In this document: positions 1-7,761 of the stretch, piece after piece
Position numbering within the stretch: position 1 is the first letter of the stretch
Layout: the number at the start of each line of letters is the position of its first letter
DNA from: an uncultured Chlorobiota bacterium
GTDB lineage: Bacteria; Bacteroidota; Ignavibacteria; UBA10030; UBA6906
Length of the DNA: 64,000 nt
Direction: 5' to 3'
Assembly (NCBI GenBank): GCA_900696645.1
Contig: CAADGV010000012.1
Span: 96,181-160,180 of the forward strand
Made by a program: the position numbers and the translations under genes
The notes under the pieces: generated by a model
What the model was told of the DNA's origin: nothing
The model's input: the letters and a program-made list of their open reading frames with translations, nothing else
Database searches by the model: none

Positions 1-1
1 G

Positions 2-1348
2 TGCAATGTCGCGCAGATCGTCGCGGCAAGGAGATATCTGAAGCCGCTGGTTGTCCTCTCCGCGTGTGCGGGAGTAACGAATGTCCTTATCAAAACGGCA
101 CACGACGCAGCAGCCGGAAACAAGAAGGAGGCAATGAAGGGTTTTGCAGCGTTGCAGGAACGTCACAACACCATTGCCGAAGAACTTCTGGGACCCGAAT
201 CTCATCGCGCAAAGGAAGTGTTCGAATCCGACTTTGCCGAGCTGCGTCAGCTTGTGCACGGACTTTCCATTCTGAACGAACTGACTCCGCGGGCGCTTGA
301 CCAGATTGTGGCGCACGGCGAGCGTTGGTCGTCGCGGCTGCTGTCCCTCTTCCTCCTCCGCGAAAGAATCCCCGCAGAATACGTCGATGCACGAACGGTG
401 ATGATCACAGGGAATGAATTCACGAAAGCTGCTCCGCTGTTCGACATCATTCAAGAGAAGGCGGAGAAGATTCTGCAACCCCTGCTTGATGAAGGAAAGA
501 TTATCGTTACACAGGGCTTCATCGGCGCGACGAAAGAGGGAATCACCACAACAATCGGACGCGGCGGCTCGGACTATTCCGCTTCGATTTTCGGTGCAGT
601 CTCGAATGCAGATGAAATTCAAATCTGGACGGACGTTGACGGCTTCCTGACCGCCGACCCGAAGATCGTCTCGGATGCCCGCAGGATCAAGGAGATGACA
701 TTTACAGAAGCCGCAGAGCTTGCCTACTTTGGCGCAAAAGTACTGCATCCGAGTACGATTCTACCCGCAGTTCAAAAGAGCATCCCCGTTCGGGTGCTGA
801 ATTCTCGTCGGCCGGAGGGAGAAGGAACGCTGATTACCAACACCGCCCCTGCATATCCGGGCTGCGTTGTGAAATCTGTCGCGTACAAAAAGGGGATCAC
901 GGTTATCGGTATTCAGAGCACACGAATGTTGATGGCGCACGGTTTTCTTGCTCGAGTGTTTGAAGTATTCGAGCGCTACAAGAAAAGCGTTGACGTCGTC
1001 GTCACGTCCGAGGTGGGCGTGTCGCTGACGGTTGACACCGAAGCGGATGTCGAGGCAATCGAGGCCGAGCTTGCCCGCTTTGCCGATGTGAAAGTGGAGA
1101 AGAACAAAGTCGTCTTCTGCGTTGTCGGCGAGCGGATGAAGCTGACGAAAGGAGTCGCGGCCCGTGTGTTCCACGCGCTTGCTGAATCCGGCGTTAACGT
1201 CGAGTTGATCTCGCAAGGCGGATCGGAAATCAATCTTACATTCGTTGTTGACGAATCGGACGTGGAGAAAACTGTACGCGCCTTGCACCGGGAGTTCTTC
1301 TCGGATAACTACGACGAAGCCGGATTGGTTGATGAGATACCTGAATAG
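2..1348 (+). CDS. lysC: Aspartate kinase (5' end outside the window)
   Basis: Phosphorylates aspartate, the first step toward lysine, threonine, methionine and diaminopimelate. The frame is open from base 2 with coding-like sequence (CNVAQIVAARRYLKPLVVLS, then a SACAGVTNVL-type kinase motif), so the ATG at 134 is internal and the true start lies upstream. The kinase domain shows GRGGSDYSAS and WTDVDGFLTADP. Two C-terminal ACT modules follow (SVAYKKGITVIGIQS, then VVFCVVGERMKLTKGVAAR, ending with QGGSEINLTFVVDESD). The chain ends soon after the ACT region with no homoserine dehydrogenase fused, so it is the monofunctional form. ACT domains imply feedback control by an end-product amino acid, most likely lysine or threonine. 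The assignment is firm; the effector is inferred. Confidence 0.93.
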   Translation, partial: CNVAQIVAARRYLKPLVVLSACAGVTNVLIKTAHDAAAGNKKEAMKGFAALQERHNTIAEELLGPESHRAKEVFESDFAELRQLVHGLSILNELTPRALDQIVAHGERWSSRLLSLFLLRERIPAEYVDARTVMITGNEFTKAAPLFDIIQEKAEKILQPLLDEGKIIVTQGFIGATKEGITTTIGRGGSDYSASIFGAVSNADEIQIWTDVDGFLTADPKIVSDARRIKEMTFTEAAELAYFGAKVLHPSTILPAVQKSIPVRVLNSRRPEGEGTLITNTAPAYPGCVVKSVAYKKGITVIGIQSTRMLMAHGFLARVFEVFERYKKSVDVVVTSEVGVSLTVDTEADVEAIEAELARFADVKVEKNKVVFCVVGERMKLTKGVAARVFHALAESGVNVELISQGGSEINLTFVVDESDVEKTVRALHREFFSDNYDEAGLVDEIPE

Positions 1349-1381
1349 AATACCAGAGCGCAGGGACGCTGCGGTAAGTTG

Positions 1382-2578
1382 TCAGGCCTTTCGCAAAGTA
1401 ACGAGTGTCAGCTCCGGCAACGTCCCCAGCCTGATCGGCGGCCCCCAATAACCGACGCCGCGATTCACATACACCCACATGGTGTCGTGTTTGTGCAGTC
1501 CTTCAATGTAGGGCTGGTTGAGGCGGGCAAGATAGTTGCCGGGAAAATACTGTCCGCCATGCGTATGACCCGACAGTTGCAGATCATACCCGAACTTCGT
1601 CGCTTCGGCAACACTGCGCGGCTGATGCGCAAGAAGAATGCGCGTCACGCCTTCAGGCGCTCCGGCTACCGCAGCCCCCGGATGTGACGCGTGTGCGCTT
1701 CCAAAATCCTTGCCGCCGAAATCCGTAACTCCCGCAAGAACAATCTTCCCTTCTCCCTGTGTAATCACGCGATGTTCGTTATGCAGAACATCGAACCCCA
1801 GTCTGTCCGCCTCGCGCATCCACGCCTCAACCCCCGAATAATACTCGTGGTTGCCCGTTGAGAAATATGTTCCGAACGGCGCTTTCAGTTCTTTGAGCGG
1901 AGCGACATCATCCTTCAACCATGCGACGGAACCATCAACAAGATCGCCGGTAAAGACTATCATGTCGGCTTTTTGTTCAAGAATCTGTCCGGTGATCTGC
2001 TCAACATAATCCCTTTTGATAGTCGGCCCCACGTGCAGATCGGAGAATTGCAGAATGCGGAATCGGTCAAACTCCAGCGGCAAGTTGGCAAGAGGAATAT
2101 CTACCGACTCCACCATGGGACGACGGTGAGCCTGCAGAAATCCGTATCCACTGGCTGCTGCCGCAATACCGATGATGCCGATGTTCGATGCGTGAACGAG
2201 AAATCTCCTGCGGTCGTCGCTTACCGGAATCTCATCACGTCTCCGAGACAGGCTCTTTCCGGCCCTGTTAATGCCCTTGCCGATCAACAGCACAAGATCG
2301 CGCAACACAACAAACGTCAGCACAAGCGTGAAGAATCCCATCACGATGTAGCCGAGATATGAAAAGATATCCAGCGCATTGCTCTGAACGCCGGCAAGGA
2401 AGAAGGCGAACGGTACTTGCGGAATCAGGAACAACAAGACGACCACCACCCAGGCGATTCGAGCCTGTTCACGGGTGAAGTGAGCCGCTTTGATGACTCG
2501 CCTGCCGACATACCAATGGGCAAGTCCGATGACGCCAAACCAGATGGAGAAGAAGATGAGAAATTGGATACGAAACAT
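1382..2578 (-). CDS. Membrane-anchored calcineurin-like metallophosphoesterase
   Basis: A 398-residue protein of the YkuE-like metallophosphoesterase group. Three hydrophobic helices occupy roughly residues 5-22, 42-64 and 72-95. A fourth, preceded by RRRF, spans about 130-150 and anchors or exports the catalytic domain. The two-metal centre motifs are in canonical order: DLH at 180-182, GDLVDG at 211-216, GNHE at 242-245, LAHQP near 316-320 and SGHTHGGQ at 336-343. Family members hydrolyse phosphodiesters or phosphomonoesters, some acting on membrane lipids such as UDP-diacylglucosamine-type or phospholipid substrates; the substrate here is unknown. It is convergent with the aspartate kinase and lies 74 bases downstream of the SDR gene, possibly co-transcribed with it. 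Confidence 0.88.
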   Translation of the reverse strand: MFRIQFLIFFSIWFGVIGLAHWYVGRRVIKAAHFTREQARIAWVVVVLLFLIPQVPFAFFLAGVQSNALDIFSYLGYIVMGFFTLVLTFVVLRDLVLLIGKGINRAGKSLSRRRDEIPVSDDRRRFLVHASNIGIIGIAAAASGYGFLQAHRRPMVESVDIPLANLPLEFDRFRILQFSDLHVGPTIKRDYVEQITGQILEQKADMIVFTGDLVDGSVAWLKDDVAPLKELKAPFGTYFSTGNHEYYSGVEAWMREADRLGFDVLHNEHRVITQGEGKIVLAGVTDFGGKDFGSAHASHPGAAVAGAPEGVTRILLAHQPRSVAEATKFGYDLQLSGHTHGGQYFPGNYLARLNQPYIEGLHKHDTMWVYVNRGVGYWGPPIRLGTLPELTLVTLRKA

Positions 2579-2652
2579 AGTTGTTCAATACTGATTGTTT
2601 TGGCCGGAACAGACGGACTGCAAGATAGAACGGAGAATTCCAGCGGAGAGTT

Positions 2653-4122
2653 TCATTGATTCGAGCTTCGGTGCATCTCCAAAGCCTTCCGTGCAATACC
2701 ATGTGCCATTCCCCGAAACACCAGACCGTGCAATGGATAGATAGAGTACCAATACAGTAGTCCCCGCAATCCCTTCGGATAGAATCGTGCCGTCTGTGTA
2801 AGAATCGAGCGACAGCCATCTTCGGATTCGACGGTAAATTCCAGCCAGGCGCTTCCCGGCAACTTCATTTGCGCCCGCAGGGTGAGTGAGGTTACCGGTA
2901 CAACAGATTCGACCCGCCAGAAATCGAGCGCGTCACCCGGCACAAGCTCATTGGGATGCCGGCGCCCTCTTCGCAATCCGACACCCCCGATCAGCTTGTC
3001 GATGAACCCGCGAATCCTCCACAGTACGTTTCCGTAGTACCATCCGTTGTTTCCTCCGATGGACATGAACGCACGAAAGACGGAGGCCGCCGGTGCATGA
3101 ACTTCGACTTTCCGGATGTCTGAAAGAAGCTGCATGGTTCCATCGAGCAATCCTTCACCGTAGCCGACAGACGCGTTCGTCCACCGCGTTTCAACAGACG
3201 AATTGTGAACAGCCAGCATGGCGCGCCGGATTGCCTCGTCAAATGGGAGGGGCGAAAAGGGAAACAGCGTATGCGCAAGATCGGATTCGCATACCATTTC
3301 GGATTTTAATCCTTCAATCAGAGGACGGGCAATAGATGCAGGAATCGGCGTGACGAGGTTGATCCATAACGATGATAGTCGAGGGGTCAGAACGGGCACA
3401 ACAAGAATGGCGCGCTTCAATCCGAGCAGTTTCGCGAAGCGCAACATCAGTTCCTTGTATGAGAGAATATCCGGGCCGCCGATGTCTATTACCTTTCCGG
3501 CCGAATCCGGAATGCGCAGGGCGTCAACAAGATAGCGCAAGACATCGCGAATGGCAATCGGTTGTGAACGTGTCGAAACCCACTTTGGAGCTGTCATAAC
3601 AGGCAACCTGTTTACCAACGCGTGCATCATTTCAAACGAGGCACTTCCGGACCCGATGATCATGGCGGCACGAAATTCCGTAACGGGAACAGGTCCTTTT
3701 GCGAGAATTGCTCCGACTTCGTTTCTGCTTCTCAAGTGCGGAGAAAGATCGGATGAGCGGCTTCCCAGTCCGCCCAGATAGATTATCCTCTGAACATGTG
3801 CCGCCGCCGCCGAATCAGCCACATTGTTGGCAGCTTGCCTGTCGTGTTCTTCAAAATCATTGTCGCCGGCTCCCATCGAATGCACCAGATGATACACCGC
3901 ATCGCAGCCACGCATCGCATCTGCAAGCGAACCCCGGTCCAACACATCCCCTCTGACTATCTCTACCTGTTTCCAGCCACGTCCTTGCAACTTCCGCGGA
4001 TCACGCGCAAGGCAGCGGACACGGAAGCCCGCGTCCAACAGAAGGGGAACAAGTCTGCCGCCAATATATCCCGTTGCGCCAAGAACGAGAACCCGTCGTA
4101 TGTCTTGTGAAACTGATTTCAT
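2653..4122 (-). CDS. SDR-family NAD(P)-binding protein with C-terminal DUF2867
   Basis: A 489-residue two-domain protein. Residues 1 to about 300 form an extended/atypical short-chain dehydrogenase fold: the nucleotide-binding VLVLGATGYIGGRLVP lies near residue 10, then RCLARDP, and AVYHLVHSMG. The C-terminal part, from about residue 320, matches the DUF2867 region that accompanies such SDRs (GGNNGWYYGNVLWRIRGFID, PGDALDFWRVE, LLYWYSIYPLHGLVFRGM). The combination is common in Bacteroidota and usually annotated only as an NAD(P)-binding or sugar-epimerase-like protein. The substrate is not known and I infer none. It is divergent from the AsmA gene, with a 142-base intergenic region that should hold both promoters. 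Confidence 0.85.
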   Translation of the reverse strand: MKSVSQDIRRVLVLGATGYIGGRLVPLLLDAGFRVRCLARDPRKLQGRGWKQVEIVRGDVLDRGSLADAMRGCDAVYHLVHSMGAGDNDFEEHDRQAANNVADSAAAAHVQRIIYLGGLGSRSSDLSPHLRSRNEVGAILAKGPVPVTEFRAAMIIGSGSASFEMMHALVNRLPVMTAPKWVSTRSQPIAIRDVLRYLVDALRIPDSAGKVIDIGGPDILSYKELMLRFAKLLGLKRAILVVPVLTPRLSSLWINLVTPIPASIARPLIEGLKSEMVCESDLAHTLFPFSPLPFDEAIRRAMLAVHNSSVETRWTNASVGYGEGLLDGTMQLLSDIRKVEVHAPAASVFRAFMSIGGNNGWYYGNVLWRIRGFIDKLIGGVGLRRGRRHPNELVPGDALDFWRVESVVPVTSLTLRAQMKLPGSAWLEFTVESEDGCRSILTQTARFYPKGLRGLLYWYSIYPLHGLVFRGMAHGIARKALEMHRSSNQ

Positions 4123-4264
4123 AGTATGTTGTTAACACCGGCAGAAGGTAATCGGTTCGGCGGTGCGCATTGCAGTTACATTGCCATTCGGAACGCTTTT
4201 CTCTATATTTTCAATTAGATAAAGAGAGTTGCAGCGTTTGTTACTTAGCGAAGGGAGAAGCGTT

Positions 4265-6769
4265 ATGGCACTTTCAAAGAAAGCAAAAATCTGGATTATT
4301 ATCCTCGGCATTCCGGTTGTGCTGATTCTCGGAGCCGTAGGGGCATTGAAATTCTACTTCACCAGCGAACGACTGAAGGCTCTGCTCATTCCGCAGATCG
4401 AATCGGCAACGGGGCGCCAAGTCGCGATCAGCGATATCAGCCTCAACATATTCCCCGCAATTGCGCTGGACATCCGCGGGCTCACCATTGCCAACAAGGC
4501 GGAATTCTCGGAGAAACCAATGCTGGCACTTGACAGGATGTTGGTTGATGTGAAACTGCGACCCTTGTTCGACAAGCGCGTGGAGATTTCCTCGTTGCTT
4601 CTCGAAAAGCCGAGCTTGATTCTCGAGACAAACGAAGACGGATCCGTGAACTACAGGGAGAAACCCGCGCCGGGTGAGGAAGAACCTGCACCGACGGGCG
4701 AACCTGCAAGCCTGGCAGGAGTTCTGCTTTCCGATCTGCGCATCATCAACGGATACATCGAGTTAGCAGACAGGCGGTATAATTCGCGGCAGGTGTATGG
4801 CGGATTCCATGCACAGGCGAGCGCAGACTTCAACCCTTCCGCCAACATTGCGCGCATCGAATGCAAAGCAGCCATCGATAGCTGGAACTACGGTTCACTC
4901 ACCTCTATGCTGATAACCGATTGGCGCATTACTGCCGATGCGACCCTCCTCGTTGATGTCTCGAAAAACATTCTCACAATCGAAAACGGAAAGGGATTTC
5001 TGAACAGCATTCCGCTTGATGTGTCGGGCACTGTTGATATGATGGACAAGCCGAAGATGGATCTTGCGATCGAAGCAAAGAATGTGAATGTCGCGCAACT
5101 GTTGAATCTCACGCCGAGGGAGTATGTGGAGAAAATCAAGGGTGTGAAAGGAAACGGCGACGTCGAGGCGAAGTTCATCATCAAAGGAATGTACGACAGC
5201 GAAACGCAAACGCTTCCCGACATCACAGGCACCATCAATAGTACAAATGCCTCTATTCAGTATCCCGATCTCCCGAAGCCCATAACGAACATCAATATTG
5301 TTTCGGATGTTGTCAGAACAAAGAATCAGCAGGAATTTCACATCAGGAAACTCTCTGCCAATTTGGGACAGAACCCCATCTCTGCAACTGTTGACATCAT
5401 CAACTTTGACGATCCCTCTCTTATGATGGCAATCAATGCGGCGCTGAACCTTGCCGAAGTGAAAGAGTACTATCCCGTTGAAGCCGGAACAACGCTCAGC
5501 GGTTCTATGAAAGCCAACGTCAACATTGCGGGCAAGATGAGTAACCCGGATGCTATGAAAGCTGCCGGAACCATGGAATTTCACAACGTTACCATTGCCA
5601 CAGCAACAAGCAAGAATCCGGTCAAAGACATGAACGGCACGATCACGTTCAACAACCAGATTCTTGAATCGAAAAGACTATCGATGAATATCGGCAAATC
5701 TGATCTGGCACTGGCATTTACCGTCAGGAATTATCTTTCGATGATGTCGGATAAGAACGATGCGCCGAAGGCAACAGCAAACGTATCGCTGACATCGAAC
5801 CGTCTCTTCACTTCCGACATCATGAGCGATGAAGAAGCGAAGCCGTCGGGCGGCCCTGCCCCACCGAAACAAGCAAAAGCAGCAATGCCTCTTCCAAATG
5901 TTGACATGGAAATAGCGGCGAAGATCGGCACACTGACGATGCAGAAGTTTGAGATGAAGGATGTCCGTGGAACGATGAAAATCGCCAACGGCATCATCAA
6001 CATGCAAAACCTGACTATGAAGATGTTCGACGGCGCGATTGCAAGCAAGGGCACGGTGAACCTGCAGAACCCGCAACGTCCGACATTTAATCTGAATCTT
6101 GACATGAACAGCCTCAACGCAAACTCGGCGTTGTCCTCTTTCACATCGTTCGGCCAGCGATTGTTGGGTGACATGAATATGGATATTCACATCAGCGGAG
6201 CGTTGGACGATACGCTCGGATTGATTCCGTCATCGTTGAATGCAACCGGCAACGTTGGTGTGAACAACGGCAAGTTGCAAGGCGTGAAGGTGAACCAGCA
6301 GATTGCAAGTCTGCTCAACGTTCCGGAGGTTTCTGACTTAAGCTTCAAGGATTGGGTGAATGCTTTCTCCATCAAAGACGGGCGGGTCAACATCCCCGAT
6401 TTGAAAATTGCCGCTCTCGGCGCTGACTATACCATCGCGGGATCGCAAGGGCTGGACGGTTCGATGGATTTCAAGATGGCTTTGCTGCTGTCGGAGGCAA
6501 CTTCGGCAAAGGCGAGTGTCCCCGGCTTTGCGGGCGAAGCGCTCAATGCCCTCAAGGAACCGAACGGCAGACTGAAACTCGACTTCCTCGTCGGCGGATC
6601 AACCGACAATCCCAGAGTTCAGCTTGATACCCAATCGTTGCAAGCCCGCGCCGCCGAGTTTGCAAGATCAAAACTCGACGCGGAGAAACAAAAGCTGCAA
6701 CAGAAGCTTGAAGATGAAGCGAAAAAGAAGGGCGGGGACCTTCTCAAGGATTTGTTCAAGAAGAAATGA
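4265..6769 (+). CDS. AsmA-family inner-membrane/periplasmic protein
   Basis: An 834-residue AsmA/DUF748-like protein. One N-terminal transmembrane helix (about residues 8-27) precedes a long beta-rich periplasmic region that starts with the AsmA-typical stretch IESATGRQVAISDISLNIFP. The C-terminal AsmA_2-like part (MKMFDGAIASKGTVNLQNP, LKIAALGADYTIAGSQGLDG) ends in a charged, probably coiled-coil Lys/Glu-rich tail. AsmA proteins are thought to bridge the envelope in bulk lipid transport or influence outer-membrane biogenesis. I chose the ATG at 4265, preceded by GAAGGGAG. An upstream in-frame TTG at 4229 would add 12 residues that do not resemble the family start. The role is inferred from the family only. 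Confidence 0.86.
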   Translation: MALSKKAKIWIIILGIPVVLILGAVGALKFYFTSERLKALLIPQIESATGRQVAISDISLNIFPAIALDIRGLTIANKAEFSEKPMLALDRMLVDVKLRPLFDKRVEISSLLLEKPSLILETNEDGSVNYREKPAPGEEEPAPTGEPASLAGVLLSDLRIINGYIELADRRYNSRQVYGGFHAQASADFNPSANIARIECKAAIDSWNYGSLTSMLITDWRITADATLLVDVSKNILTIENGKGFLNSIPLDVSGTVDMMDKPKMDLAIEAKNVNVAQLLNLTPREYVEKIKGVKGNGDVEAKFIIKGMYDSETQTLPDITGTINSTNASIQYPDLPKPITNINIVSDVVRTKNQQEFHIRKLSANLGQNPISATVDIINFDDPSLMMAINAALNLAEVKEYYPVEAGTTLSGSMKANVNIAGKMSNPDAMKAAGTMEFHNVTIATATSKNPVKDMNGTITFNNQILESKRLSMNIGKSDLALAFTVRNYLSMMSDKNDAPKATANVSLTSNRLFTSDIMSDEEAKPSGGPAPPKQAKAAMPLPNVDMEIAAKIGTLTMQKFEMKDVRGTMKIANGIINMQNLTMKMFDGAIASKGTVNLQNPQRPTFNLNLDMNSLNANSALSSFTSFGQRLLGDMNMDIHISGALDDTLGLIPSSLNATGNVGVNNGKLQGVKVNQQIASLLNVPEVSDLSFKDWVNAFSIKDGRVNIPDLKIAALGADYTIAGSQGLDGSMDFKMALLLSEATSAKASVPGFAGEALNALKEPNGRLKLDFLVGGSTDNPRVQLDTQSLQARAAEFARSKLDAEKQKLQQKLEDEAKKKGGDLLKDLFKKK

Positions 6770-6778
6770 TTCACAACC

Positions 6779-6826
6779 GTAGGGACGTTCTCCAAAGGAG
6801 TCCTTGGGACAATTGAGCGTCCCTAC
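6779..6826. repeat. Imperfect inverted repeat (REP-like hairpin) before rsmA
   Basis: The arms GTAGGGACGTTC (6779-6790) and GAGCGTCCCTAC (6815-6826) are complementary at 11 of 12 positions. The 24-base loop contains a second small palindrome around AAGGAGTCCTT. There is no T-run, so a simple terminator is unlikely. It covers two possible TTG starts of rsmA (6804 and 6813), which argues that rsmA starts at the GTG at 6834. Confidence 0.6.
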
Positions 6827-6833
6827 ATACATC

Positions 6834-7628
6834 GTGAAAACCATCCGCCCAAAACAATCCCTCGGTCAGAATTTTCTTCGTGATGAGAATATCGCGCGCA
6901 AGATCGTCGGGTCGATGGAGATTCATCCCAACGACCTCGTCTTGGAAATCGGCCCCGGCGAAGCAGCACTAACCAAACATCTCGCTCAACTCACTGACCG
7001 ATTGATTGTTGTTGATGTCGATCGCCGCGTAATTGAACGCATGCAGGAAATGTACCCGAACGGCGAAGTGGAGGTTCAGCACAGCGATTTCCTTCAGTCT
7101 GATTTTGCGGCAATTCTGCAAGAACGAGATTCGGCCACACTTCGCATCGTCGGCAACATTCCATACAACATCACAAGCCCGATTCTGTTTCATATTCTCG
7201 ACAACCGTTCGCATGTCAGCGATGCGACTCTCATGATACAGAAGGAAGTTGCCAGGCGGCTGGTTGCACAGCCGGGTACTAAAGATTACGGAATTCTTGC
7301 CGTTTCTTGCCAAATCTTTACGGATGTCGGGTTGCTGTTCGACGTCTCGCCCAAATGCTTTTTTCCCTCACCCAAAGTTACATCATCCGTCATACGGATG
7401 AAAATCCTTCCGCAGCCGCGGTATGCGCTGCATGACGAGGCGTTCTTCAGGAGTATGGTTCGGGCGGTGTTCGGCAAACGCCGCAAGACATTGCGCAATT
7501 CATTGAGCTATTTTCTCGACCCTCTCCCTTCCATCCCGGAACGATTCGATTTGTCGAGACGCCCTGAAGACCTGTCGCTGCGCGAGTTGGCGGAGTTGGG
7601 AAACATCCTTGCGACAAAGAGGGCATAG
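6834..7628 (+). CDS. rsmA: 16S rRNA dimethyladenosine transferase RsmA (KsgA)
   Basis: Methylates two adjacent adenines in the 3' hairpin of 16S rRNA late in 30S assembly, using S-adenosylmethionine. The protein begins with the family hallmark KTIRPKQSLGQNFL, followed by the SAM-binding LEIGPGEAALTKHL and the catalytic NIPYNITSPILFHIL motif. FGKRRKTLRNSL lies in the C-terminal domain. The GTG start at 6834 gives 264 residues and places KTIRPK at residue 2, as in characterised homologues. In-frame TTGs at 6804 and 6813 fall inside an inverted repeat and are less likely. It follows the AsmA gene by 64 bases in the same direction. Confidence 0.92.
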   Translation: MKTIRPKQSLGQNFLRDENIARKIVGSMEIHPNDLVLEIGPGEAALTKHLAQLTDRLIVVDVDRRVIERMQEMYPNGEVEVQHSDFLQSDFAAILQERDSATLRIVGNIPYNITSPILFHILDNRSHVSDATLMIQKEVARRLVAQPGTKDYGILAVSCQIFTDVGLLFDVSPKCFFPSPKVTSSVIRMKILPQPRYALHDEAFFRSMVRAVFGKRRKTLRNSLSYFLDPLPSIPERFDLSRRPEDLSLRELAELGNILATKRA

Positions 7629-7761
7629 AAGGCAACGTGTCCTGCCTCAATTGCCTGCGTTTCTTGGTTGCTTCTCTCTGCTTCATCGGCTATATTTTTC
7701 AGACATAACCACGCCTGTTTTCGCGACAGGGGATCCATTGACTGTTACAAGGAAAGTCACG

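Noticed and set aside
134..1348. ATG at 134 as the start of aspartate kinase
   Set aside because: The same frame is open to base 2 and reads as conserved kinase sequence, so 134 is internal and the gene is cut by the window edge.
2469..2819. 116-codon minus frame across the gap between the SDR and phosphoesterase genes
   Set aside because: Overlaps both supported genes in another frame and has no recognisable domain.
4895..5584. 229-codon open frame on the minus strand inside the AsmA gene
   Set aside because: It is the antisense shadow of a strongly supported gene, with no ribosome site and no protein-like motif.
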